DNA of 64,000 nucleotides from Elysia chlorotica (lineage: Eukaryota; Mollusca; Gastropoda; Plakobranchidae). Each line of letters starts with the position of its first letter. The first letter of the stretch is position 1. The DNA lies in assembly GCA_003991915.1 (NCBI GenBank), contig RQTK01000216.1, positions 185,724 through 249,723 of the forward strand, in the 5' to 3' direction. The notes below the pieces were generated by a model. That model searched no databases. It worked only from the letters and a program-made list of their open reading frames with translations, and was not told where the DNA came from. The position numbers and the translations under genes are program-made. Below, piece by piece: positions 14,335 to 27,770 of the stretch.

Positions 14335-14432
14335 CGCTTACATCTCATCCTAAGTATTCTTTTTCGCTAATAAATTATTAAGACGAGTCGTAAGCTTTCA
14401 ACAACGTTTTGCTGACGACTCCTAGCTTGTAA
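14335..14432. mobile_element. Possible diverged relative of the palindromic element
   Basis: CGCTTACATCTCATCCTAAG and AAGACGAGTCGTAAGC resemble the inner arms, but the outer ends are gone. Confidence 0.3.
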
Positions 14433-14789
14433 TGTTATTTATTTTTAATTGGTTTGAAAACAAGACAATTTGATTTTAAGTAGATCTATAGAGAGTATTA
14501 TTCAGCATACTTTAAATTTTAAGTTCCCGAGTCGACTGGATCCTTGTTTTCTTTGGAAAAAAAAAGAGGGGGGGGGGGTAAACGTGAGGATCATGTTTTA
14601 TACATAGCGTAATTACGTATCGATTTAAAATCAAAGGTATCAGGCAAGCTATTTGAAACCCCAAGTGGTTTGGTGAATTATTAATAAGACAATTATAGCA
14701 AGTGTGTTTTCCTGTAAGCGGTGATGAAAAACATTAACAAATACAAAAACAATCTTACATTTTATCTTTAAAAACGACATTTCATACCT

Positions 14790-14873
14790 CTCTTTCTCGT
14801 TATCTTTCTCCCTCGCTCTCCCACTCTCTCTTTCTCTCTCTCTCTCTTCCTTTCTCTCTCTCTCTCTTCCTTT

Positions 14874-14915
<42 letters not shown>

Positions 14916-14985
14916 TCCTTTCTCTTTCTCTCTCTCTCTCTCTTTTGTTTTCTTTCATTCTCTTACTTTAAGTTTCACTAGTTCT

Positions 14986-15041
<56 letters not shown>

Positions 15042-15237
15042 TTCTTCTTAATCTTCTGAACTCTTTCTTTCAGTTAATCTTTATAAATCTTTCATTCTTT
15101 CTCTTTCTCTCAGTTTCTCTCTCTTTCGTTCTTTCTCTCTTTCTCTCTTCCTCTCTGTCTATTTCTATTTCTGTCTGTCTGTCTCTGTCTCTCTGTCTGT
15201 CTGTCTGTCTATCTCTGTCTCTCTGTCTCTCTGTCTC

Positions 15238-15303
<66 letters not shown>
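14790..15303. repeat. Pyrimidine tract of about 500 bp
   Basis: Nearly pure C/T on the plus strand with TTCC, CTTT and CTGT variants; a long polypurine/polypyrimidine block with triplex potential. Confidence 0.9.
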
Positions 15304-15307
<4 letters not shown>

Positions 15308-15925
15308 TTCTATCGCTGCCTCACGCTCTACCTCTTCCGGCCATTAATTTGTTCTTTACAGCGGCGTTTTTTCTTCTTTTGCTTCTATGCATGTGTTGTA
15401 GAATATCTGTCCCCGTGTGCGCGTGTGTCCGTATGTGAGTGTGTGGGCAAAGTGAAATATTGTTCCAGGCCCCGATGCCAGATGAATCACCTCCCCCAGA
15501 TCGAAGCATTGCCTGTTGGCCCAGATGATCAATATCGCGTGACAGGCTCCTAATCACAGTTTAGCTCTCGAGTCAATAATTGTCCCATTGTCTTAGAGAA
15601 CATTAAAGGGCCATATGCGCTGCAGGATATTAATTACTAAGTCGTTTTTCATAACACAGGCTGTTCACCGCCTTTGTCGCGTATACTGTTTTTTCATCTT
15701 TTTTATACAAAGGTAATTTGGTTTATAATTTATTAATTTCCGATCTTGTAATTAAAATGCATGTACTTGTATTTGAAGGGTGTTTATTGTAATAATTATT
15801 GTGGTTTATTGCTTGTTGCTACATGGTGGTAGGATAAGTGTATATTGTTGCAGTGTGAGTTCGCTGCCTCATTCTTGAAAAAAACACCATAATAGAATTA
15901 TTAATTAAAAGACATCTAGAAACAT

Positions 15926-15927
15926 CC

Positions 15928-16012
<85 letters not shown>
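15926..16012. repeat. (ATC)n trinucleotide array
   Basis: About 29 perfect units (TCA/ATC frame). Confidence 0.95.
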
Positions 16013-16044
16013 GTACCGAGTCTAGAGCAGACAATGGTAATGAT

Positions 16045-16320
16045 GAAATGGGCAACAATCGGATTCCTCAGTGTCAGTCAGTGATAAATCGGATTCCTCA
16101 GTGTCAGTCAGTGTTCTTGAAAAGTGACGTAGACATTATCTCACAACCCAGCAGGTCAATTGCTGAGTTTCCCCAAAAAAGGACAGGAAACAAAATTCTC
16201 AGTGCCAGTCTGTGACCTTGAACAGTGACGTAGCCACCAGTTCACAACCCAACATGCCAATTGCTAAGATGCCCAAGGAAGGGCAGCAATCGAATTCCTT
16301 AGCGTCAGTCTGGGATCATA
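16045..16320. repeat. Tandem repeat, about 110-bp units
   Basis: ATCGGATTCCTCAGTGTCAG, CTTGAA.AGTGACGTAG, TCACAACCCA and GCCAATTGCT recur about three times, the first unit cut short. Confidence 0.7.
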
Positions 16321-17630
16321 CCGGAAACTCCTGACCCGATTGTACACTGGCTCCTGATTGGTCACCGTAGAAATCTCGTTACGGGTCCCTTTACAGAGGC
16401 TGACCGCTTGTCAATTGGTGCTCTGAAGGGAGCAATTTGTCGGTTTTTCGTGTGTCCTCCGCTTGACCTCAGTCCAGGATTAGCTTAAGTGTTTTTTCCT
16501 TTGCTTTATATGAGTTTAAACAATATTCGATTTGTTTATTAGTTTATTAAAGGCCGTGTTTGGAAGCTACTTGTCTTGTCTACATCAGATGATGTAGTGA
16601 TTTGTTTTCAGAAAGTGCCAGGCTCGAGTGATATGATTATAATTATTTTCTCATTCGTATCTTCTCATAATTCTCAAACAAGATGTGGTCTATAGAAAAG
16701 GCTGAATTGATTTCCACTCTCTTCTATCCTTCTTGTTCATCTTCCCCCAATTCTACTTCATTGTGAAACAATTTTGATATTTTTCATTTACTACTCATGC
16801 CTGGCTACATAATACATAAGAAAAACATAATTATTCCTACCTGGTAATTTTATTGATCAAAAGAAAAAACGAATTTAATAATTAAATTGCATATTTTCAC
16901 GTTCATCTTTTCAGTTGTAATAATGTCTTCTCAGATGTGTGTTCTAGATAAAAACACATTTTCTAAGCATGAAATAAAAAAATAACAAACCCAAAATATT
17001 GAAACTGTTACTTCTCCTCCGTACGCTGTACGGTCTCTGCAGTGGCCACTCGAGAAAAATAAAAATTATTATTTTGAATATCTCTTGTAAAGGTCCTGCT
17101 ACAATTTTTTTAAAGCTTGCGAGTATTGTTTCCACATAGAGTCTTGTTAACCTTCCTTCAGCTATAGAATGTTGAAATTGTTGTCAGAGGCTGGGGAATA
17201 TTTTGTGTCTAAATTATTCAGTATTATCCGTGAGAAACATGGAAACCCTTGCCTTTAGACCGCCGGGTTTGTGTAAAGTTTGAATCACTGAATAAATATT
17301 CAAATAGTTGACACCAGGTTTGTCGTTCTCTTCAGTCTAAGGTTAAATATTAATTTGGATAATAAAATACGAGAAACCTTTTCTTTGGAAAGACTTGTAA
17401 CTTTGCAAGGATGTGATAATTAATGCAAAACAATTTTATTGATACAATACCATTCTGATAGGATGTGATAGCACGGGTGGTTGTGAGGTTAAAGAAAGTG
17501 AAGAAGAAAATGGGTATGGGAATGCCTAACAGTATTGGAACAATTTCCTAGTGCCTCTTGGTAAATTATGTTTTTATATATTTTGTCAATTTATCAAAAC
17601 GGCTGCAACAAAACACTTGGTTGTGTCGTA
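16321..17630. other. No recognised feature
   Basis: AT-rich single-copy-looking sequence with no long frame, repeat unit or splice-bounded conserved block that I can identify. Confidence 0.5.
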
Positions 17631-17638
17631 ACTGTTAT

Positions 17639-17641
17639 TGC

Positions 17642-17726
<85 letters not shown>
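17639..17726. repeat. (TTG)n trinucleotide array
   Basis: About 29 units, nearly perfect. Confidence 0.95.
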
Positions 17727-17869
17727 ATAAGATCTACACGGGTAATTATTTTTTGTGATCGAAACCTTTCTCGCATTTCATGTGTCGCAAAGAAAAATTA
17801 TTTTAGCCCAACTCATTCTTTCATTTGGACATGGTGGCGAGCATTCTGCAGCATAATATCGCTTTCGCT

Positions 17870-17940
17870 CTCTGTCTCTCTCTCTGTCTCTCTCTCTCAC
17901 TCTCTCTCTCTCTATCTCTCCCTCTCTCTCTCCCTCTCTT

Positions 17941-18039
<99 letters not shown>

Positions 18040-18053
18040 GTCTCTCTCTCTCA
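17870..18053. repeat. (TC)n array
   Basis: About 180 bp of TC with few interruptions, ending in (CA)n. Confidence 0.95.
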
Positions 18054-18185
18054 CACACACGCACCATCACGGATTTATAATTCTCAACAGACCCTCTACA
18101 CAATGAATAAGCCGCCTTTAAATAAGGAAATGAAAAACTGCGGGTAGATGAGAAGGGGCAGTAAGCAACTTAGACCTTGCTTGAG

Positions 18186-18360
18186 TTGTTGATTGTTGAG
18201 TTGGTTTAACATTCAACGCCAGCACTATATAGGCTATAAGTACGCTTGTTAGACCTTGCTTGAGGCAAACATAAAACACAAATAGACAAAGAAAAACTCA
18301 TGACATGGACACGATTCGAACCCGCACCTTTTTCTCGGCACCTCCTATTCGCCTGCTGGG
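18186..18360 (-). mobile_element. Degraded SINE copy
   Basis: GAGTTGGTTTAACATTCAAC and GCACTATATAGGCTATAAGT tail, later CGATTCGAACCCGCACC (B-box-like). Confidence 0.5.
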
Positions 18361-18789
18361 ATTGGTCAATAGGAAGTTTGTGATTAGGAGGTACTTCACT
18401 TTATTTCAATCGCCGTTCATCTGGCATTTATCGTGGGGTTTTTTTTCAGGCTGTGGTGATGCTAAACAGCTCACGCCGCACATGTGATAGTTTTTAGCAC
18501 CCCTGTAACAACACATAACTGTACCCGTCACTACAATTAGGTACTTAGATCTACAAACATCTAGATTTATCGCTGTGTTTTGGCCTGATCTAATTTGACT
18601 TCATGCTAGAAACCTTTTTTTTTGTTTCTTGATTTATTTGGGCATCTATATTGATATAGATGTCATGCAAATCATTGATTTTTCTTTTTAACTCGATGAA
18701 ACAACATTGTTTGCAGAGAATATTAATTTATTTAGAAGAATAGATTTACCACACACAAATCTAATAACTTTCCAAACTATGTTTGACAG

Positions 18790-18935
18790 AATTCCCAGTA
18801 CACTAACACTTTATCACAGGTTAGAAACGCTATGCATTACTATCAGGTGCCCCAGTAACCCTAGTACACTAACACTTTATCACAGGTTAGAAACGCAACG
18901 CCATGATTTTATTACTATCAGGTGCCATGCCCCTG
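18790..18935. repeat. Two-copy tandem repeat, about 70 bp
   Basis: GTACACTAACACTTTATCAC then AGGTTAGAAACG and ATTACTATCAGGTGCC occur twice. Confidence 0.8.
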
Positions 18936-18989
18936 TAGTCCTCAGTTATTAGGTTAGCACTCAGAGGGTGGTCAGATAAACAACTGTTC

Positions 18990-19115
18990 CTACACACACG
19001 CGCCTGCGGTTAGCCTTATCATCATACACAAACAACAGCCTCTAGTCGCACGTACCTGCCGATAGCCTTATCATCATACACAAATAACAAGGTCTAGCCG
19101 TACGTGTCTGTGGTT
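18990..19115. repeat. Two-copy tandem repeat, about 60 bp
   Basis: TAGCCTTATCATCATACACA then AA.AACA and a TCTAG.CG(C/T)ACGT block recur. Confidence 0.7.
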
Positions 19116-19446
19116 ATCACCCCCCTTGCCGTGATACTTGATGTCAATTCTGTGTGTATGCGTGAGTCATAGTAGTTCTCAGATCAAACATTTTTATGCC
19201 AGAGATCATTAAAAGAAAAGAAAAATAGAGGCCAAAAGCGGAAACAAAAACAACCTCAAGGAGGAAGAGTAACCCTTATCGATTTACTCAAACATAACTT
19301 GAGACTAATAATAATTGTGTATGGTGCCAAACTCCCTATCTTTTGTTATGACATCGTTGGCAATCTTTGGAGAAGATTCAGTTTCCGTGCAGGCCTACAT
19401 ATAATTATATCATTCTGTATTTCTGCATTTTATATTTAGTCTCTTT

Positions 19447-19492
<46 letters not shown>

Positions 19493-20660
19493 TTGAAAAC
19501 AATACAAACTTATTCTATTCATAGTTTCAATACTTTTAAGTGGTACAGGTAGTGCATTTTACCATAATTATATCAGACAACTATGCGTGAGGCTCAGATC
19601 TACCGAATATAAAGCTATAAGGAGATCGGAGGAAGATTCTTCTATTTTCCTTTAAAAGGGTACAAGGGTGATGCATGAATGAGGCTGAAGGATAATTGAA
19701 TCCAGTATGTTTTAGCCTCAAATTAGTGACGCGTACGTCCCTTGAAAACTACATTCCCAATGTGGTACGATTGTTTTCTTGTGTGCTTTTGCTGCATAAG
19801 CAGTTGAAGGCAGTATAAACCGATCTTCTGACAAAGAACATACAAAGGGGAGAAAAAATCTATTGGTAAATAACTCGTCGAAGTGGTGAAAGTCCGACGG
19901 CTCTAGTGGGCGAATTTTGCTTATCTAAAAATAGATCTAGCTTAAGCTATGAAACATCCCCCAAGTCTTTTTAATCACCGGACTCGCACATGCTCAAAGC
20001 CATGGTGATTATTAACACAGTGTTGTCATTTACAAATAACTATACGTGCATCGGTTTGTACCGCAGGCTGGCCCCTAATCAAAGCTTACACGACTGGGAC
20101 AATCGCGCCATTTTGATTCAAAGCATACAAAAAGACTGCCAAGACCGGCCTTCAATTAAACCATCCCGGCTACGAAAATCAGACTCGCACATGTCATCTC
20201 TCAGTCTCGGACACGTCGATATTTCAACATCTTGAGGCTCTCCGTAAGGCGCTAGATATAATTATGTCTAGTCTTTGGATGGTTTGGCCTTCATATGAGA
20301 GTCCCTGAACTTGAACCATCTAACTGTGTATGATTCTTAGATGAGAAAATTCAGAGCAAGAGAGATGCGGGGAAGAAGACACAGTCACGGGAAAGGCATA
20401 TAGGTAGAGCTTGCCATTAATGTTCTCATAATGTCTAATTTTTAGCATTATTAGCTTTTTCAAATATACCATCTTGTGGTTGAGTCCCAAGATTAAACTC
20501 TGACAATTTTTGGATATACCAGCCTTAAGAGTAGGCTACCATTTTATTTTCATGAATCAATTAATCAAATATAAGCCTAAATAACTTAGTCCACTCTCTC
20601 TTTCTTCCCCATCACTCTACCTATTATCTCCCTCTCTCCCTATCTTTTGGTTCTTCGTAG
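19116..20660. other. No recognised gene
   Basis: Contains one TC microsatellite and an 81-codon plus frame (19990-20235) of unknown nature with ordinary composition; nothing supports it as a gene. Confidence 0.45.
19451..19492. repeat. (TC)n microsatellite
   Basis: About 20 TC units. Confidence 0.9.
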
Positions 20661-20667
20661 GAAAGAC

Positions 20668-20873
20668 AAATGTCTGACAATCGTACGTGCCGCCACACAA
20701 GAACAGTAATGGGATACCAAGGCTCTTGTCACAGCCAATCACATTATACTGACACGGACCGAACCAGCCGGCACAAAATCCGACAAATCCATTTTTTCCG
20801 ATACAAGTAGTGGAACCGAACCGGGTACTTCGCAATTGGAGTGCGACGCTCTACCACTTTTACCAGTTCGCCC
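20668..20873 (-). mobile_element. SINE copy, partial
   Basis: TCTGACAATCGTACGTGCCG, CAATCACATTATACTGACAC and head CGACGCTCTACCACTTTTAC then CAGTTCGCCCC. Confidence 0.65.
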
Positions 20874-21379
20874 CCTTTCCAAAGAATACAGAAAGCCATG
20901 GGATTCAATACAGCCGAAGGATGGCGGCTGGCTTAGAGAAAGAAAACCGATAACCCAATATTTGTTATCTCCGCTTCACATTTGTGTAAACAGAGAATAT
21001 TGAGCTACAAATTTTGAAATTAAACGAACTTCGTGCATTATTTGAACAAAGCAAAACATTTCAATTTCCAGCGAGTAAAACTCAACGCATTGTGCTAGAC
21101 ATGTAAAAAAGTCATGTCCCCGATATCAGCAATAATAAATTTAATACACTTTTCGCTTCAAACAAATATCTCTATTTGTATCATTAAGACATTTTTCTTA
21201 GTCGGTGTAACGGTAAAATTATTTATGAAACAAAATTTGTGGAGTAACAATTGGCACAATTTTATATGAACTTTTCAAAAATGAAATCATTTGCTCAGTT
21301 GTTTTGTTTTGTTTTTTATTGCACAAACCAAAAAATCAAAGAGTTTTCTTAATAAGCTATAAAGTAAGACCCTTCATGT

Positions 21380-22764
21380 TTCAAATCGCTTGACCATTTT
21401 TATTGCTTTTTATCACTTTACTGAATAAAAATTCTTTTTTGAAGATCGCAGTAAAACTGCCGAACCTATTTAGGTTCGAAATTAGGTTCTAAAAATCAAA
21501 ACGATTATATACGATGTCGCTTTTCCAACAAAGGATTTTTTTAAAAGAAAAGGGGAGAATCATCAAAAGAGAAATCACCGTAGCAAAATAAAATAGCGCA
21601 AATCAAAATAATAAAAAAAAGAAATAGAAAATGTTATCCTCAAGCAAAGGAAATCCAACTCCAAGAAAATCCAGTCCCCCCAGCATCAAAAGCGGGCATC
21701 CCGCTGTGTGGCCAGATTGATTCCGAGAAGCCCAGCCAATAACACAGTGGAAAAAGCTTCCAATTTCTCTGACAACACTGGTTGTTTGTTGTTTTTGTTT
21801 TTTTCGGTTTTTTTTATAATGCGCGGTTATTTTCCTTAGTGACTTAAATTTTTAGAAGACTTATAAAATTCTTTGACTTCCTGAATCCAGACGTTTTCTT
21901 AATTGTCTTTTGTTGGGTTTTTTTGTGTGTTAATAATATCAGGGATTCGGAAAACAATTTTTACACAATTTGTGCATTCAGTTTAAGTAAAAATATTTTG
22001 GAAAATGAACGTTGAAGCTTTTAATACCTATAAGAGATATCCACTAATTGTCTCTCTTTATGTCTCTCTTTCTCTCTTTTCCTTCCTTAAATAAGCGATT
22101 AGAAGAGAGGTACAAATCGCCTGACCGTTTTATTGCTTTTTATCACTTTATTGAAGAAGAATTCTTTTCGAAGATCCCAGGACAACTGTCGAACCTATTT
22201 AGCTTCGAAATTAGGTTCTAAAAATCAAAACGATTATATACGATGTCGCATTTTCCAAACAAAAAAAAAAGATTTTTTTACAGAAAAGAGCACAATTCTC
22301 AAAAGAGAATAAAAGAGATAATGGAAGTAACAAAAAATAATTAGAAAATGTTATCTTCAAACAAAGGAAATCCAACTCTAAGAAAATCCAGTCCTTCCAG
22401 CATAAAAAGCGGACATCCCGCTGTGTGGCCAGATTGATTCCGAGAAGCCCAGCCAATAACACAGTGGAAAAAGCTTCCGATTTCTCTCACAACACTGCTG
22501 GTTGTTTGTTTGGGGGTTTTTTTTTCGTTTTTTTTTTTTTTAATGCACGGCTATCTTTCTTAGTAGCTTAAAATTTTGAAGACTTATAAAATTATGTGAC
22601 TTCCTCAATCCAGACATTTTCTTAACCTTCTTTTGTTGTATTTTTCTTAAATTAATATCAGAGATTAAGAAAACGATTATTTACACAATTTTTGCATTCA
22701 GTTTAAATATAAATATCTTGGAAAGTATACGTTGAAGCTTTCAACACCTATAAGAAATATCCAC

Positions 22765-22770
<6 letters not shown>
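21380..22770. repeat. Tandem duplication, about 680-bp units
   Basis: Units at about 21380-22055 and 22112-22770. The best conserved part, CATCCCGCTGTGTGGCCAGA then TTGATTCCGAGAAGCCCAGC, is almost unchanged while flanks vary by short indels. No ORF or known element recognised. Confidence 0.75.
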
Positions 22771-22816
<46 letters not shown>

Positions 22817-22850
22817 GACAGACAGACAGACAGATAGAGAGAGAATGTCT
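22770..22850. repeat. (TC)n then (GACA)n
   Basis: A TC run switches to a purine-rich GACAGACAGACA run; sits at the end of the 680-bp tandem unit. Confidence 0.9.
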
Positions 22851-24820
22851 GGTGTATATTAATACAAGCACCGGAGTCGAGCTTACTTTAGATAAAGTAA
22901 AGACTACCCTGAATATATACCATGTTCGGTAGAAAGCAAAGTCAGTATTTGGCAATATGAATTAGAGTTAGCATCTAACTTTAGCTACTTCTTAAAAGTA
23001 AGAACAGGTTAACATTGTTTACGCGTATTCTTATGAGTAGGTAAAGAGTGTTTAAAACGCGTTAAAATAATAACTGACAAACCACAAAGAACCCTTCCAT
23101 GCCGAGATGTGTGTACCTCTGTGTCTCGGACCTTTATTTAAAGAAGTCTAGAATCAAGCCTTAAAAAGATAACAAAGCTCCAGAATTAATTAGACAAACG
23201 TTGATTTTGTAGGAAGAGCCTAAATGATGTACATATAAATCAATTTTTTACATTTCGTAGAATTGATAATTATGTGTATGTATGTATATACATATATCAA
23301 CTCTACGAAACCTAAAACACTCTCTTTTGGATGATTTTATACGTTTTGCCTGAAGCAATCTAACTCAAGAACAAAGAAATAAAGGAAGTCTTGTGTTGAC
23401 AATCTCGGGACATCCACTCATCCAAACTAGAACCGTGCATTGGGATAAAGCAAATAGTTACGATTTCTATTCCAAGCCCGTTTCTCCTCGAAATAACTTC
23501 TTATTTCATCAGTTAGGTAGAGTTTAAGATTGTCATTCAGGAACGAAATGTAGTTAATTAGAAAGTGTGTGTGTGTGCAAGGGGGTGGGGGGAGAGAGAG
23601 AGAGAGAGTAGTACGTGCATGTGTGTGTGTGAGGGGGTAGTAAGTATGGGGGTGGGAAGGGGGATGGGGCGCAGTTTTGGACAATAGAGGGTTAAGATTG
23701 CGGAAGGAGTACTGTTTTGATGGTCTGTGCAATAAGCTAATAATAATGTATGTAAATACCTCATTTTAACTTCTTATGATTATAAATTTTTCTTAGAAAA
23801 GATATCGGGGACTTGTACAGTTTCGCTTAACAGAGACCAAGTATAACAGAACTGATCTAAGAAGATGAAAAGTATATATATATATATAATGTACTGTACT
23901 GTGCAACTATTAATGCGATAGGTAAAGTGATAATTTTTGGACTATGATATAGATCATTAATTTTGATATAGCAATACAAAGTATTTCACTGAAAACATAC
24001 TAATATCACAAACATACAACTAATAATGAGATGGATGTGTGAGCGAGTGTGTTTTTCAATATCCACGTTAACAGAAAGACTATGATTATTTTATCAAGGT
24101 CTGGTCCCAAGACTAATCAGGACTCCTGTCTCATGCGATTATATAAATATACAGATACCGACCTACACGTAGGTAACGATGTCCGAAAATAGCAAATAAT
24201 AAAAGAGGTTAGGTGTAATATTTTTAGAGTAGGAGACAGATCATTAGGTGGAACAAGACATGTACTTGGTATTTCGATATTTTGCATTCTACCCAAATCC
24301 TTAAGATACAACTAACCATGAGATGTGTGCGCTTTAGTTGATAAGATTTAACAGCACACTATGTATTTCGATTTAAAAATGCACTCGACCAATATGTTAA
24401 CATACAACTAATAATGATATATGTAGGGTTATTGGTTTTGAAACAGTTCACGGGATATTAAATAATATTATACCAATAGCAATACTAAGTATTTATATAA
24501 AAATGCACTATACCGATGTATTAGGCCTACAAATAATAATGATATTGGCAATGGAATAACTATATACTTTGGACACAGATCCTGATATTTATATAGAGCA
24601 TCGTAATAGATCGACCAGTCGTTACGACTGGATACTAAAGCTGGACGTTGAACGACGCCTGTCGACCCAACTCAGATAGCCCAGGGATAACTCCCCCTGT
24701 GTTTATTGATGTTTATCCCCGCACTCGTAAAGTTGTTGCCCTTGTCTAGACGGCCCCAGAGAAACTGTGAGAGTAGGTGCTTTACTTCTGGGTGGCCAGT
24801 AAACATTGCTGGTCTTGCTT
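22851..24820. other. No recognised gene
   Basis: AT-rich with a hairpin at 23252, GT/GA repeats at 23564-23660, and a loose repetition of ACATACAACTAATAATGA.AT at about 24008, 24402 and 24530. Confidence 0.45.
23252..23309. repeat. Hairpin-forming inverted repeat
   Basis: TTTCGTAGAATTGATA and TATCAACTCTACGAAA face each other around a TATG/TATA loop. One mismatch in the stem. Confidence 0.6.
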
Positions 24821-25170
24821 CTGTTATCTTCCTTTTTTTCTTTATCTTTTATTTTGTTTCTTTAATCCTATCTTCCTTTCTTTTTTTTCTTTTTTCTTTC
24901 TTTTTTTCTTTCTTTATCTTTCTTTCCTTGTCTGTTTTTTTAAGCTACCTATTTACGTCAATGTTTCTTTCCACTTTATCTCTCCATTTCTCTCTCTCAC
25001 TCTCTCTTTCTCTTTATCTTTAACTCTAAAACACCGTTTCTTTTACTTTCGGGTTTTCCATTCCTTTTTATCTATTTATCTATATCACTGTTTCTTCCAC
25101 TTCCCTTTCCATCTCTCTCTCCCTCTCCAACTATCTATCAATCTATCTGTCTCTTTCTATCTCTTTCACT
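24820..25170. repeat. T/C-rich low-complexity region
   Basis: TTTC, TTTA and CTCT motifs without a clear unit; similar stretches continue at 25400-25530 and 25570-25680. Confidence 0.75.
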
Positions 25171-26224
25171 CTATAACCAATTCATAAAAAAAATCATTAC
25201 CACCTCCTCTCTGTACTCTTCTTTTCCATTTTAATATGTCCCTTTTTCATGCTAACCATATTTACGTATTTTGACATTGCTTTCGTTAGGCATTAAACTT
25301 CCAAATATGGTAGCCATCAAGTTGCATGCTCCACTGTTCTTCACTTAGTTGATTTCTCTTCTTTTCCCTTCCCTGATTCAATAATCACATTAGTAAATCC
25401 CCCTGTCTTTCTGCCGCTCTCTGTCTCTGTCTCCGTCTGTTTGTCTGTCTTTTGTCTATCTTTCTGTTTCTCTGTCTGTCTGTCTCTTTGTCTGTCTGTC
25501 TGTCATTGTGTCTTTTTCTCTATCTCTCTTTTTATCGATATGTTTATACCATTGTTTATTTCACTTGCCTCTCCCTCTCTCTTTCTCTTTATATATATAT
25601 ATATCACTGGGGTTTTTTTTTAACTTCATCTTTTCATTTCCCCCCCTCTCTCTCTATCTCTCACTCTCTTTTTCGTCCTCTCTGTTGGTCCCTTACCATT
25701 TGTGCATAAAGAACGCTCTAAACCATATATACCTCTTCTATGTCCTCCTTTGGCATCTTTTTATTAATCCAGCTAGTAATTCCAATAACCATACACCAAC
25801 ACATTCATGAAGTTAGAAATTTTCTTATGATAAAAATCAATAAGACATTCTTTGATTAAGGATTGGTTGGTTCTTTTCAGTAGCGATAGCTTTGGGGGGT
25901 GGTTCTTTGTTAGTTTGTTTGTTTGTTTTTTGTTTATTCGTTATTTTTACATCACATTTTCCCTGGCATTTGCTGTAAAGTGTAAATCATTCTTCACGTA
26001 CATCCAGAGAATTCAAAGCCCCTGTAACTTTGGGTTGAGAACATAATTATTATTAAGCTCACTGTGGGTTGCTCAAGTTGTAAAATCATTTAGCGAGCCG
26101 TCCGTGCAACAAAGTCAAAATCTTTGTTGTTTACAATTGACCCATGTTATCAACACCGACATTAATGATTGCTTTTAGTTTTATTGTTCCTTCCTCTCCC
26201 TTGACTTCTATCGGAGCAGAGGGA

Positions 26225-26612
26225 GAAAGGTAGACAGACAAACAGACAAACAGACATACAGGCAGAGGCAAACAAAGACCGAGAAAAACAATGACATAGA
26301 CAGGCAAAGGAAAAGGCAGACAAGAACAGAGACAGATCAAAATAGAGACAGACAAAAACAGAGACAGGCAAAGGAAGAGACACACAAAGACAGAGACAGA
26401 CAAAGACAGAGACAGACAAAGAAAGGGACAAACAAAGAAAGAAACAGGCAAAGACAGAGACATACAAAGATTGGCAAAACAGAGACAGACAAAGACAAAG
26501 AACGAAAGAGACAGGCAAAGACAGAGACAGGCAAGGATAGAGGCAGGCAAAGACAGAAACAAAGAAAGAGAAAGAAAAAGACAGAGGCAGAGACACAGAG
26601 GCAAACAAAGCG
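26225..26612. repeat. Purine-rich minisatellite (ACAGAGACAGACAAAG-like)
   Basis: About 390 bp of 12- to 18-bp units of AGACAGACAAAGACAGAGAC type. Long frames on the other strand are Leu/Ser/Cys/Phe-rich and come from the repeat. Confidence 0.8.
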
Positions 26613-26999
26613 AGTGCGAAGTGTGTAACTGCTAACTACTAATTTCTGTAGACTAAAGTTCCATACACCTTAGAGAAAAAAAAAACAATGGTGAGACTCT
26701 CCAGATGGTCTCTCAAAGCTGTGACCTACCTGTTAATATGGGGCTCAATTCTCAGTGAAACCAAATTAAATGCATTTAACCGAATTGCGCTGCCCCGTCG
26801 ATAGCGGTGCATTTTACTTACATTTCATTATTTTATTATCTATTGCTGCCTTTTTCCCTTTCTATCGCTTCCTATCCCACTTCATATCTTTCCTGTTAAT
26901 GATCAGGTATCAATAACTTTTTCTTTCCCAGAGTGTCTTTCCCTTTGAATCTTATTTTTGTCTCTTACGACATAAAGCATAGCTTAATCACTTTTTGTC

Positions 27000-27156
27000 T
27001 GTCTTTCTCTGTTTGTATGTCTGTCTGTCTGCCTGTCTGTCTCTTTCTCACGCTCTCTCTCTCTCTCTCTCTCTCTCTTGCCTTCTCACTCTTGTTATTT
27101 CTTTCGGTATCTCTCTTCCACTGTCTCTTACTCTCTCTCTTCTCTCTCTCTCTAAC
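27000..27156. repeat. (CTGT)/(TC)n low-complexity region
   Basis: CTGTCTGTCTGCCTGTCTGT then TC runs. Confidence 0.85.
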
Positions 27157-27554
27157 TACACCAAATCCCCAACAGTTTTCTACTCACCAAATTGAATCCA
27201 CAGAGTTTGTGATAAAAGTCTTATGAACTCAGACTCAATTCACACCTTTTATTCAGCCTACCTGAGATTTTTTTTTACAGCACCGTTATATCTCCACACG
27301 CAATTTTCACTCCGATAAAATTCCACCTTCAGGCGTTTGCTTGAATATTGTATTTCCATCCCAAGAGCGATGATAAATGTGACCAGAGTTAGGTCTTTCA
27401 GCCGTGCAAACGGAGTCCAAGGTGAATCCCCCCTGCTAGAATCCCAACTACATACAGGTTTTCGCCTCTGCGAAGCTCTAACATAGGTTTATTCAAAAGA
27501 GTAAAAAAGACTTGAGATATTGGTGGGTGAAACAGTATGCTATTTTAACGGGTT

Positions 27555-27770
27555 TTGTTGTTGTTGTTGTTGTTGTTGCTGTTGTTGTTGTTGTTGTTGT
27601 TGTCGTTATTGTATTTGTTTTGGGTTTTTTGTTTTGTTTTTTGGAGGGAGGGTTTTTTTTGTTTGTTTATTTTTTTTATTGTTGCTTGTGCTTGTTTGCT
27701 GCTGTTGTTGTTGTTGCTGTTCTTGTTATTGTTGTTGTTATTGTTGTTGTTGTTGTTGTTGTTGTTGCAT
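27555..27770. repeat. Two (TTG)n arrays around a T/G-rich spacer
   Basis: TTG runs at 27555-27605 and 27700-27770, with GTTTTT-rich sequence between them. Confidence 0.9.

Noticed and set aside
17558..18106. Poly-Cys, poly-Val and poly-Ser/Leu frames
   Set aside because: Direct products of (TTG)n and (TC)n microsatellites.
26131..26608. 150-codon Cys/Leu-rich frames that look like membrane protein
   Set aside because: They arise from the AGACAGACAAAG minisatellite and are open in several frames.
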